NCBI RefSeq assembly: GCF_000224145.3
Contig: NC_020176.2
Coordinates: 5,053,187-5,117,186 of the forward strand
Length of the DNA: 64,000 bases
From: Ciona intestinalis
Lineage: Eukaryota; Chordata; Ascidiacea; Phlebobranchia; Cionidae
Reading direction: 5' to 3'
Made by a program: the position numbers and the translations under genes. A model generated the notes under the pieces. That model had not been told where the DNA came from and did no database searches. It saw only the letters and a list, made by a program, of their open reading frames with translations. This document shows positions 1-13,800 of the stretch, one piece after another (position 1 is the first letter of the stretch; each line of letters opens with the position of its first letter).

Positions 1-1447
1 GTCGAGTTATAACATGGGTGTCTTCTTATACACCAAACACACATGGTGTATTCATACACCTCATGCTCACTGTCAAGTTATGACATTAAAATTCGCTCAT
101 GCATATATTATATTCATCAATATTAAAGCAAGACCTTTGTTTTCTGCCTCAACGCTTACCGCAGTGGGTTTTGAACTGTCTAACTTCGGGTCGTTTAAAT
201 TATTCAATGCGTGTCTTGGCCTTTCATCAGCGATAAATTATGCATTGTTGTTTTGCACGTCCCGCTTACGGGCAATGCTGTCGTGTGGATCGCCCTTTGA
301 AATTATTGGTGGGGAAGTAATAGTTTATATCGCTAATTTCTAGGTTTAGTAACTTGCACAAATGTCACATTAATTTTTCGATTGCATGCGCCTAGCCCGG
401 TGCCTTGCTTGGTACTTGAACCTAGCATCTTCTAATGACATATACTATAAACAATGTCAGTAAGTTACAGGTGACATAATATGTTTGTGGTCGGTTTGAT
501 GTCACGTGTGTAGGTTTATCACGTCACAGAGGTGCATTGTTGCATCACACTCGCATTTACACGCAAGAATGACTGGGATAATGGGCTCTGTCGACGCAAC
601 AATAGACCGCAATCGTGAAAAAGCGAAACACTTGTTTATTGAACGCTCTATTAAGCTTGATGCGCGCCATTTCCAGCCGACATCACAGCCCTGTGTCTTC
701 CACACCCCATGTGGTTGAAGCAAGTACAGTTCTCACCTTACCCGACCCACCAACGTTATATAGGGTGGCCGGTGTTGTGTTTATCACTAAACATCCTGCT
801 TAAGGATTTCCGAAGATCAGGTGTTGCTTCAAAGCAACATCGGTATTATTTATGAATATAGCGAGGATATGACGCTCCCTGCCCCGCGTATCGGTTGTGA
901 ACCTCCGATGTCCTTGGTTCCCATCCCCGCTAGACTGGGTGGCGAGCTATTGGTAACCTGGCCTACACCGCGCGCCTTATTCTTCTATATTAGGTGCCTG
1001 AAATGCGAGCACGAAACATTACGCTCGTGTAGCGAACAATCTAACTCCTCACCAGCTAGTGCGGGTTGAGAAGCGTGGGAAAATATCGTCAGCTTTAACA
1101 AGGACTGCCCGCCACTACTCAAGTACTTTCGTCAACTTCCGTAGTTTGGTGGATTCGACAACTTGTCGCCTTATCTTTGCCGCCTCGTTCGTTTTGGTGC
1201 CGAAACGACCCTTGACCAACACCAATAGACAATGCTGGTCGCCACAGTAATACTTGAGTGGGCTTCGTCACACTTTAACGCCTAGCTTCCCGGGATTCTT
1301 TATGTCGCCGCATTGACGCCTAATTATCGAGCTTACCGTCCCTCCCACTCATACACATAAGCACTCTTGACTTAGGCGTGAAAGCAATTCCATTACATAA
1401 TGTATTACATTACCAACATACGTGAATGGTAATCACTTTGTTCACAG
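1..1447. other. Upstream intron of Jagged
   Basis: No EGF or DSL exon can be read here. Bases 1-80 are one copy of the 72-base repeat that is tandem at 11938-12240. The first visible coding exon enters in phase 1, so the gene continues upstream; this stretch is most simply intron. Confidence 0.6.
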
Positions 1448-4400
1448 ATATCGATGACTGCGCGAAGACTCCTTGTGCCAATGGTGGGATATGCAGAGAC
1501 TTGGTGAATGGGTTCCATTGCGAATGCCCGGCCCACTGGGAAGGCACGACCTGCCAATTAGGTAAGCATATCCTGCTCTTATGTATTATTGTTGTATGGT
1601 GCGCGCTTTGTGTATTGCGCCGTCATTATATGGGACCACACCGGCCTTAGATGTAACCCTTCATTTCGCATACTTTACCATTAAGTCTTGTCTGGATCGA
1701 TGGATATTTTCCCCGTGAAAAAATGCGGTGATGTCATTTTTAAAACCTTGGTCGATTTCGTGAGAAAATGGGTCTGGGTATAAATGGCGAAAGCGTCGGA
1801 TTTAACGCTTACTACCCCGGCCTTGTACGACAAAGCTTAGCCAGGACATCAGGATTCATTAAAGCTGCGACCATGCAAATATTGGCTGCTCAACGCAAAT
1901 AGAACTATAGTTACTACTGTCTTGTTTGTGGCTCCTATAGTTTGTATAAGAACTGTTCACACACCCATTAAGGTTGAACATAGGTGTCCAAGGACGCCAT
2001 AACTCATTAATATTTCATTCCCCTAGCCATCTTGTCCGACACTTATAAAGGTCCCGCATATTTTCAAAATTCCAACTTTCATATTCACAAAAACGCCATT
2101 TATACGCGAGCCAAGTTAAACTTCATACCCCCTTCATATAAGCGGAGGTTAGCTCCACATCCAAGGTATTAATAATGAATGGCCACCTTCAACGTTCATA
2201 TAAATTTTCAATGCTGTAGATATACAATGGCTAAATTGTTGAATATTTAATACCGAGTTGCTTACCTACGTAAGCAAACGTCAGCTTAACGTAACGCAGC
2301 GAAGCGACAACAAGTGTTTGACTGAATATGGAGCCAATTTGATTTTTTTCCTTGAATTCGATGGCAAAAATCAAAGAATTAAAACAACTAAGAAAATAAA
2401 GTTAAAAATCTGCTTGATGTAAAAATTTAAATAATCGAAAACCTGAAGGATTGGGGAATAAAAACAAAACAACGGTAGTGAAGACATGCTATGTAAAAAA
2501 ATTATATAAAAGTCCTTAGTTAAAATGCATGGCTGTTATACACGTTACACACGCATATATTAGCCGGGTAATAAACACACATCATTGCGAGCAACTCAAC
2601 TATTACACCATGCACCTTCTTGGTGTGGATCGATTTACACATAATCGTCGCGCATGGTGGAACGTCTGCTGTCCCGACGCCACCACCACCACAATGCAAC
2701 TGAAACCATAGTTATAAAGTTACACCCCTGCCATGTTTATTTGTAAACCCCAAACCCCCAACCCCGAGTATTAGGTACCCAGCCATGCGTAACAACTTCA
2801 ACCCTAGCTTGAATTATCTGCAAGGAGTCGAAGCCCAGTTACAACTATGGACGTTTAGTTGTTTTAATTTTTAACAAACATATAGAACTTCATTGATTTA
2901 TGTGTCGAAATCTGTATAATTTGGCTCTGCTTGTTTGTATAGATACCTAACAACAGGGTGAAATCTGTTTTTAGAATTTAAAACTTTGGTGCTAAAACAG
3001 ATTATGCCACCCCCGTTTTGAAACTTTGGGCAACAGATCACCCTAAGCACCCCTAACGTGGCGCCTGGGGCTACATCTAGCAGCAAACTTATTCGAAAAT
3101 CGTGGGATGTTATTTGTTTGCCGTCCTCTGCTACAATAGCTTTAAGTAATCCGTACCGTGTTGAACAAAACCTTTATCATTCAAAGCCACGTAAACTTCG
3201 CTTGTAACATTAACCGCTACTCAGTCTAAAGCAGGATTCGAGCGCTGCAACTCCGAGCAACAATAGGGAGACAATGGCGCGTCTTGCAATCGAACTCCTC
3301 GTGTTGTTACGTCACAATACCCTGCACCCGCAATTTCTTTATTCAAATCTCGCTCAAAATTCCGCAAAGTTATTCTAAGCGAAAATAATTATCCTAACAA
3401 TTAAAATGGTCTTCTTGCAAAAAATAACTTTATTACACCAACGCATCGCTTTTGTAAATATAATAAAAAAAATTATTAAAATGTTGTTATAACATATAGC
3501 GCCGATGGAACAAATTTAACGTGTTTTTCAAGAAAAGCAGTTTTAAGCAATTACGCCTGGTGGTAGAAACACGACATCAATTATTCCCCGATAAATATTT
3601 CAACCGATATAACCCAACATCCCCACCCCCAATTAAACGAGGGGCATGCTCAATATCAAGTTTCTATCAGACATTATCTTCGTCCGACTTCGGCGCAAAT
3701 TTATCAAACTGCCCGCTCACCCAAACACGTCTCGACTTGTCTCATTTATCGAAACGATTTTGAGAAATTTTGTTTCTTCTCGGCCGTCGAGCACCGTATG
3801 GAATGACTGCGGTAAAAAGATTTCTCCACTTTTTCTTTTGTTCCACCACAATTCCCACGTCTCTACTAAGCATTACGATTCAGTTTCGTTTGTATTGTTA
3901 TCCCTGAGTGTAGATGGATACAATATAGTGAATATACCATGCCCCTCATGCACGTGTATTCCATGCCTTTGATTAAGCCGCCACCTAATACGACCCTGCC
4001 TAAAAGTATGTTGGGGCAAGATGGTCCATGCTTTAATTACCATGTATTGTCCCCTTTGGTAGTAAGCAAAGAATATTTACAGAATTGTAAAACCGTAGTC
4101 TCAATACTCGTTGTTAATTGGTATAAACACGATTAGGAAATATGGGATATTATGTGCTAACGGTATCCATCTTACCCCACAGTATTATATGGGTTATTAT
4201 GTGCTAACGGTATCCATCTTACCCCACAGTATTATATGGGTTATTATGTGCTAACGGTATCCATCTTACCCCACAGTATTATATGGGTTATTATATGCTA
4301 ACGGTATCCATCTTACCCCTTCTTTAAATTGCTCTTTAATTTAACGATTAACACATTGTTAAACATTACAGACGCGAACGAATGTGAGCACAGTCCATGC

Positions 4401-5862
4401 GTCCACGCACGAAGTTGTCGTAACTTACCCGGGAACTATCATTGTTTGTGTGAAGATGGTTGGGAGGGGAGGAATTGTGATATCGGTGGGAATTTTTATT
4501 CTTTACTATATGTTAGTTATAATAGGGGTAATGGGACAAACCTGGACCCATATACTGTTGGCACCTAATATGTAACTGTGTTTGTATTTTAGATTATTGT
4601 TTTTTGAAGCTAACGTATCTGTAATGTTTTTGCATGAATTACCTTTCCATTGTTTTCAGACATTGACGATTGTGACGGACAATGCAAACACGGATCCACA
4701 TGTCACGTGAGTACTATGACGTATAAGCTCGGCAGAACGCAGCGGGTGTTCGCGTTGAATCCGCTTGTTCCTTCACAATAGATCAAAGCTCGATTTGTGA
4801 CCATCGGCTACGTAATAATCGCATGACGATTCGCATTGTTACGTCACAGCGGGGCATTTCCAGCATCATAGTCGCGCCGGATAATGCCCTTTCTTTTTGT
4901 CTATGACGTAACATATCCCCCACTATATGTACCCACCTGCCAATGAGATATTTTTGTATCGCCTTGAAAGTTAATACGTTTCGAGTATCGTGTGTTCAAT
5001 ACGCGGCGTACAAACTAAGCTTGGTTGTTCCCATCAAGTGCCATCGCCGCCGTAATGTCTCGCCTTCCCTGCTCAAGATTTCTTATTAAGTGCGATTATT
5101 ACGCTTTTAACGCTTTGCTGGGCGAGTGTGAGATTATAGCGTGTGTACAGCTGTATATGTTGTTACGGAGTATCAAAGCTAGTTATCCATACGTCGCCTA
5201 TAAGCACCTTGTACAAAGGTACAACACCCCACCATGCTTTGTACGCCCAACTTTTATCGTCAAGTAGTTTGCTTGGTTTGGTTTTCGGATCAAGTCGCCC
5301 ATTTTTCATTCGCTTTTAGATCCGTGTTGTTTTAAAACGTGCCAACTTAGGCTGTATCGCAGACACGTTAAGTTGGAAGTCACGTATATATGTTCATACA
5401 TAGAGATATAATAAGGTTAACTAGCATTGCGGAAGTTGGTTAGTCGTGGTAGTGACTGATTGTTCAATGTCTAATTGACCGTCACTAAACGTTCGACCCC
5501 CCGCACGTACTCGTTATCCGCATTGTCTACACACTGTTAACACACAATATTTTGTGAGCTAAGGATCCCAGGTTCAAATTCCATCAAAGTAATTTCCATT
5601 TATAAAATTTGTTTAGTTTTTTTGTACGGAAACGCTGGGTTAACCAAGACCCCAGGTTCGAATCTCACTTTAACCTTGTTTTTCACAGGACTTGGTGAAC
5701 GGTTTCCATTGCGCATGCGCACCGGGATACACTGGCGAGCTTTGTCAGATCAATGTAAACGATTGTGAGGACGACCCTTGCTTCCATGGAGGGCAATGTC
5801 ACGACGAAATACGTGGTTATCATTGTATTTGCCCCGTTGGATATTCGGGCAAACGCTGTGAG
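1448..5862 (+). CDS. Jag: Jagged exons for EGF5-8
   Basis: Exons 1448-1561 ([14 protein letters not shown]) and 4372-4485 ([10 protein letters not shown]) are both 114-base, phase 1-1, single-EGF exons. The next EGF is split: 4660-4706 ([12 protein letters not shown]) ends in phase 0 and joins 5689-5862, which completes that repeat (DLVNGFHC) and adds a whole further one ([10 protein letters not shown] to KRCE). Each repeat has six cysteines, and most begin with the D/N-x-D/N-E/D-C calcium-binding signature. The short EGF with CDGQC fits JAG1 EGF7, which also has a short first loop (CVGQC). The donor at 5863 reads GTTAGT, a slightly weak but usable site. Confidence 0.92.
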
Positions 5863-7795
5863 GTTAGTTTATAATATAATTCGTGTATTCTGTTAGTAAT
5901 GCTACTAGGCATAATGTAAAATCATATCTGGTATACAAAAAGTTTAATTTTTATTCCAATTTATTTCTGCTATAAATATAGCGTATATTTTGCACTTTAA
6001 CTGTTGCTACTAGGCAAACTTTGATGTTCGTTACTATATTTGAAGAGATATATAAAACTAACGTTATTTATAATTGTAAAATTGAAACAGCTGTCCTGGT
6101 ACCGACTTTTCTATGTTTTGGCCACACCGGATGAAAAATTATAAGATATTAAGAAACTAATGTTATAAATATGACTTGGGTCTTAAATTACTTTTATTAC
6201 AAAAGGGTTCGAAACCATTCAAGCGTTTCAAACTTGTATGACGTAATAATAATGTGTCGTAGTCCCTAATTATTGCCACAAAGTATTTTATAAATAACTT
6301 GACAAGATGGTTAAAGTTCGTGCTGTTACACGTGTATGTAGGCACATATTATCAGTGTAGCAGCTTTGACGTTGGCCAGTATTGTGTGTCTGGCTTGTAT
6401 GCGAACCTATTGTTCAAACCTGATCATTTGGGGAACGTTATCTCTTTGTCCCGGGGAATAAATTCCACGCCATGGTCTTGTGTTATAACCCCACGTACAT
6501 ACGCCAAGTTATCCCGGGTTAAATAATTTATGTCTGTCTTGTAGTTGATGCGTGGTTGGCTTAGGAACTACAAGATAGCTTTTAATAATTGAGTGTGCGG
6601 TATATTTGTAATAATCATTCTGGCACGCATGGTATTCGACGCCCAGTTATTGCGTGGTTGGGACGATTTATTATTTATGTCACAATGCCCCACCTATGAC
6701 GACATAATGCAGTTGCAGCAGCTGGATCGCGATGCAACATCGAACATTAATCCCTGTTGTCCAAAAGCAGCTGTCGATGCTGTATCTGCTTGACCCTGCA
6801 ACCCGTGTTTTGATTTCAAATGGTACCCGATCTCAATGCACTGCTCCCCCGATTAAATTAATGTAAACGTTAATCGGAATATTGTGTCCACAACCCCCCC
6901 TAAGGACAACACGCGTATGCTGTTTATACTCACACGTATCCATGTCTACTGTAGCTTGAAGAAGGATACTGTGAACCGAACCCGTGTGAGAATGGCGCCC
7001 AATGCTTCAACCTTAACGACGATTACTTCTGTAACTGCAGCTCAAAATACGAAGGCAAGAATTGCTCGGAACTACGTAATGTTTGCGACCGAAGAACTTG
7101 TGAAGGTAATTCAACATTAACTATCTTATGTTTAAAACATTCCATATGGGTGAGGTCCTACAGTGTGAGAAGCCATTGGACTTGGAATTTAGGCCAGAGT
7201 TGTTCCATTATTTATAAAATGGTCCAAAACAAGCGGTTATATATTTTTACAAAATATTATTATTATATTCGATATTTCAACGCGTACATCATACTACCTT
7301 AACCAACCTAATGTGTTTATGTCGTATAATACACCGCACCCATAAGGCCATAATTACAATGTAACCCCTTACCTACTAAATCACCCACCAACCAACTAAT
7401 CATGACGTCATACCCACAGTGATTGACAGCTGTACCATCCACGTTTCGTCCAATGAGAGCGCGCTTGGATATGTGGTCCAAGAGTCCGGTATATGCGGGA
7501 ACCATGGTACCTGCAGAAGCCTTCATGATAATGCTTACCAATGCCGATGCGACGTGGGCTTCGAAGGCGAACATTGCGAACTTAGTAAGTCAACGTGTTT
7601 AACTGTAAGCTTGTATAATGGCTGTGTTTTGTCGCTATATCCTGTATATTTGTTTCATTATTTTTCTTACTAATTTTCGCTGTACCGTAATTGCGTAATA
7701 GGAGAGACAAATCAAAAGTTGTTGTTAGTATTATATACACACGCACACACACACACACACGCACACGCACACGCACACGCACACGCACACGCACA

Positions 7796-7827
<32 letters not shown>

Positions 7828-10800
7828 CACACATAGAGGAAGAGTTGATTAAATAATTGAGAATGATTTCACGGTTGATTTCACCCTAGCTTCCTATGCG
7901 TTACCACCCATGTATAAATATCCAACTCTTGGTTCAACTTATTTATATCGTTATCATTGGAATCGGAAGCCATGCGTATTCGCCTCATGCGCAGCTTTGA
8001 CCGGCCGTCGGTAATTGTTCATTAGCGGGCGGTGGTTCGAATCCGGCCCAACGCCATTCGCCACAATCTGCGGTTATGACGCAATAATCATGCATTGTGA
8101 CGAAATAGTAGCTTCAACAAACGCTCCGCTTCGCGTTCATTCTTTTAAATATTCGGATTTATCTTTCTTGTTTATTTAGTCTCACATGGTGAGTTAGGCG
8201 TTGGTATGTGGGGTACCCGCACCCCCTTAACCTCCCCCTATACCCGCCACCACACGCCGCAGCCCCAACATAATATAGACACATTTTCGCCGGCAAAATA
8301 ATGGCGCGGGTCGTTGAAGCGTGGAGAAACACAAACGTTGTGCTTGTTGTTACAGGTGCGTGACATTATATTGCAGCGCATAACACGTAACTATCACCAA
8401 ACTACTAAACATAAATTACAACGTTTAATACGCACTAGTAATACATGCCCAAACAATCAAGTTATTTTAATACAAAACTCTTTTTTTCCCGTGAACGTAA
8501 TCTATAAGTGTTGATACGGTTATTATACTTAAGGTTTAAAAAGTCTTATAGCAGTTTATGGCATAAAAATAACCCATTTTGCAAAGCTGTTGCTGGAAAA
8601 ACGAAAACTGTATTTTAACTGTTAACGGTCTAACTCTAAGCATTTGTGTAAGTCGTTGAGATTACAGTAGCAGGTTGGGATTATATGGATAAAGTCCTGC
8701 CATCCAGGTTTACAAGGGGTGTGGTCGCTACGTCATTATAAATGGGCGTGTCCCCAAACGTCCATAGGTCAGGGAGCGCGTCGAAATTTAATTTGACGCT
8801 CGTTTTATTTTGCTTGCGTATAATGGCCGAGAAAATTGTTGGGATCGTTTTAAATGCGTCTCCTGTTTCCATCTGTTCGGGTCTTTCGGGTTAAAACCGA
8901 TCCTAGGTGGTCATTGTGGTTGCTTAATAATTCATTGCATCTCACAGTGGTCACTTGATGGATGGCATTTAATTGTTACGACTCCCAACTACAATTGTTA
9001 GTAACTTCCGCCACTAGTTTACAATGATGTCATTTAAATACAAACTTGTGTTAATAGTTTGTTTCTATTTGCTTTGCGCTCAATACCGCCCCTCGCTCGA
9101 CACACTCTAATCCTCGCGCGCGTGTCTTGTTATGACGCAAATAATGGTTGTTATGACGTAATATAAACATGTTTACATTGTATAGACGTGGACGACTGCG
9201 TGAACTCTCGTTGCGACAACGGTGCTACTTGTGTGGATCAGCTCAACGCATATACTTGTATATGTGCTTATGGCTGGGAGGGACGATACTGTGAAAAAGG
9301 TACGTTACGTCATTAGCAATGACGTCATTTATAATTACGTCACTGAATGTTGTGTCCAAGTGTTTAACCTTTCACCCCTAAGCTTGAAACGTCACAAATA
9401 ATAACGTCACGAAAGTAAAATCATTTGTCTATCGTCGTATCGTTTTATATCTCTTACCCTAACCGTGATTACTGACGTCACTAATAATGACGTCACGATT
9501 ACAGACGTGAACGAGTGCGATCCTGATCCTTGTCATGGTCGAGGAAGATGCATCAACTTACGAGGCGACTTCCACTGTGAATGTCACGCGCCCTGGAAAG
9601 GAAGAACTTGTAGCTCAAGTAAGTTGCGCGGAAACCGTTTAACGCGGCTCTGTGACGTCATAATGCTCGTAACTTGATCGCGGGGTGAGGAACGCGAAGC
9701 GAACGCGCCCGAGTTTGGGGTGAAAACACCACGAACGTTAGATCAAAGACTTGGGTTGGATATTATTGCTTCCATGTTTGTTATAAGCCTAATGACGACC
9801 ATGCCACCCCTCCACGTATATCTGGGTAACGGTGTTTAGTTTCCAACATAGCATTGTTGGTTGCAGCCATCCCGTCGTCGCTGCTTCTATGGTATTGTGA
9901 CGTCACAACGACGTGGGCGGCGTCGATAAAACGCGGAAAGTGGAATCGAAGCCACATCGCCACATGTGCAGAAGACGCCACGATCGGATAAAAACTTTTA
10001 ACCCTTTTCGGAATGTGGCCCCAACTTTTTTTTCACAAAAAAAGTCGCATTAATTTAAAAATGAGATAAAACTTGAACGATTTTCGAAATTTAAACGGAA
10101 TTCCGATAGTAGTGTATTGGGCAAGTCTGGACACGCCCGTGGTTGGATCGCTCCCACGGTGTCACGTGACACTATCATAAATATGAAAGACGCCGAGGTA
10201 TCAATTCCCAACAGAACAGACGAGGAATTTTCGCCACAACTTTATTCCCTTCAGCTAAATTGCTTCCTTATTTTAATGAGGTCACTTTAAAACCAACAAA
10301 CCCCGCACCAAACTCATCCTCGTGTACAGGTGCGTGGGGTGAAACATGACACCCAGACGCCCCCAGTTTTACCCTCTCTCTCTACCCCCCTTCCATATTT
10401 AAGCGGCTTATCTATCCACACATCTGTCTGGCGCGCTCAAGTGGACGATTAGCGACATAAACATCGTATATATTTATCTTATATAAACTAAACCCATAAA
10501 AAACACAAGTTAAAAAATGAAAAGGGATCGTTTCGGCCACAACAGCAGAAGTTACTCAGTGTTTCAATGACTTTGTTACCAACCGCTTTAGTACGAACCG
10601 TACCCATTACCTGACAGGTTGATTAAGTACCCGCATCGTACAATAGAAACGATCCCCTTTTTAAACCTGATCCTTTACCCCACCTGAGTCTCATATCTCC
10701 CTGGGCTTTGAAACTCCAGTGTCCGGTCGATTCGATGCCCAAGAATGCCGAATCGACCTACCGTTGTGAAACCCCGGTCAGGGATAAACATCCACGCTTT

Positions 10801-13800
10801 GATGTTTCCACTTGCTGGTGGGTTCGCCAATGTGGTTTAATCGTTGGATTAGAAATACTTCGTCTCGCGTGAGAACGACATCAAGTCCACATTCCATTAT
10901 ATTGAAAGCACATAAGAAGATATAATTAGAGAGTTAAACCACGCGAGCTGTGCGAAGATACCTCAGTGGCTTTATTATTCACACTTGTCTCACCTGCGCT
11001 GAGGCAGAAGAACCGCAGGAACCAACTTAGTTAATTGCTCGCTGTCTCGATTCGGTAACTTGAACCAGACGTCTGGTTTAGTGTAAAGGTCACCAATTAT
11101 CGCTTGGATTATTTGTAAAGCAAATTTTATTTATCTCTTCGAATGCAGTAACGTATATCAGATTATTAAAACAATAATAAGGGAAAATGAATTAGCAACA
11201 AAACGACAGTCGGTAAAACGCGCTACCGGTGAAATACAGTTGAATAAAAGCGTGGCTGCTAAATTCACATTAGCCTTCTATTCAAGTTGTAGTTAATGTT
11301 ATTCTATATATAGGACGAGACCAATGCGACGACAACACGTGTTCTAATGGTGGTGTATGCGTTCCAATGGCGAAGACTTATGTGTGCAGATGCCAACCAG
11401 GGTGGACAGGCAACACATGTGCAACTCGTAAGTTATGCGGGATATTTTGTTAACAAGGAATGACATATCTGGAAACTATTTATAAAACTTTGTTTCTTAA
11501 CAAGTTTAATGTACATTACTGACTGTGTAGTATTATTGAGTGTCTATATTCTACCTCAGTGCGGTCTGGATGGTAGCACGCTGGGTGTTGGGGTAATATG
11601 GTAATGTATCTAATTCCATTTAGCTAAAGTTTCAACACCGAATACCCGGCTGTTAAATGGCTATCGCTATTTTTACAAACCCGGTCACGGGCAAGTGAAA
11701 ATAAGACCCCTAACCCCTAATCCATGCCCCCCTGAGCTACCCCTCCCACTATCGACCATTGTTATGACATCGGTGTTAACCTAACAGGATCGGCGTCAAC
11801 ATGCGCTTCCAATCCATGTGTGAACGGTGGGACTTGCATTGGGGATGGCGATTCATTCACTTGTTCCTGTAAGGACGGGTTTGAGGGAGAACGATGCGAA
11901 GATAGTAAGTACCTCATGTTCATTGTTTAATAACATACAAACATGATGTATTCATACACCTCATGCTCACTGTCGAGTTATAACATGGGTGTCTTCTTAT
12001 ACACCAGACACACATGATGTATTCATACACCTCATGCTCACTGTCGAATTATAACATGGGTGTCTTCTTATACACCAGACACACATGATGTATTCGTACA
12101 CCTCATGCTCACTGTCGAGTTATAACATGGGTGTCTTCTTATACACCAGACACACATGATGTATTCATACACCCCATGCTCACTGTCGAATTATAACATG
12201 GGTGTCATCTTATACACCAGACACACATTGTGTATTCACAGTAATTACGTCATAATCATGTATTCATTCCAAGTTAATGGTACATTATGACGTCATAGTA
12301 CCAACTATGACCCCACAGGGTGGGAAAAATACTCGAATATCAAATTTAGAATCAATTATCGCTGACCACCGTGTAAGCCACCAGCGAGTGCAAATAAACC
12401 ACGGTTTGAATAAATAGCTTGAATGTATCAAATATCGGGACTTGTATTTGAATTATCAGCCATATAACCGCCGATATAAAGCATAGCTTTGTGCCAACCA
12501 ATATATTTTGCTTCGATGGGAAACAGTTTAAACTCGTTTATTGAAACCATTAGTCGGCGGTTGTGTAATTCGACCCGTGTGTGCCCATGCGTGACAAGCA
12601 GCGAGGCATGACGAGCACACAGTACAGCCATCTATTCCACGAGTTGGAAAGTCACTTTGTTTCCGGGAAATATAAGTTAACAAAGAAAATATTTCACGCT
12701 CGTGTTAAAACTTCGTTAAAACTGACACCTCGTTTGTTTTAACGTGCTTCAACGAAAACATCAAATTTTTGACAAATTTTTTATATTTTTCCGCCATTTT
12801 TCACTTTTGTTTCTGGTATATAACCGAATCCTCACGAATCTAAAATCTCGTTGTTAAACTTCAAAACACGATTAGCAAATATGGGATATTATGTGCTAAA
12901 GGTATCCATCTTACCCCACAGTATTATATGGGATATTATGTGCTAACGGTGTCCTTCTTACCCCACAGTACTATAATATTACTCAGGACCTAAAACAGTT
13001 TTCCTTATTTCTAGTTTACCGACGTTAAACCCCATTCATGGTGAAACTATATACAGTTTACATTAAACATTCGACACACCCCCAACACAGGTGTCCTATG
13101 TTTGATATAACATTGTTTACAAGCCCCATCAAACGTGCGGAACCTTATTTGAAGCCACGCGAATTAAAGCGACAATTTTCGCGCCTGTATTTCCGGTGTC
13201 CGGACGACTAAGTGAGAAGCAAACTCACAATTATCCAGTCTGGACCGGTTGAAACTTGTATTTGCCGAGTTTAGTCTAGCTTTACATGGTCACATATTAA
13301 AACAAAATCAACTTTTTCTACTACGCCCAAAAAATTCGTACAATTTTTTTTTATTATTTCGTTTTTTTTACTTGGCACTTTTACTCAAGTAGTAACAACT
13401 GTTGTTTAGCTGGTAATTCCCTCTCTTCGTTGTTTTAATTAACATGATCTGTGCTATCGTATTCTAAAAAATATCATTGTTTTTTATATTACTTAACCAT
13501 AATTTTAATGGTTTATTGTTTTATTTCAGACATCGACGACTGCAGCCCCTACCCCTGGTATGTATAAGTTCATATATATGTTAACATTGTAATACGGTAT
13601 TATATAACCATGTACTTTATATCTTCAGTTACAACGACGGTAGATGCGAAGACGGGATCAACCATTATACGTGTCGATGCTTGCCAGGGTTCGCTGGGCC
13701 TGATTGCAGAATAAGTAAGTCATACACCTCATGCTCACTGTCAAGCTATAACATGGTTTTCTCTTATACACCAAACATAAGTGTACACCCCCCCACCAGC

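Noticed and set aside
8000..8060. tRNA gene around GGTTCGAATCC
   Set aside because: Only a B-box-like stretch is present; no acceptor stem, anticodon arm or A-box can be paired.
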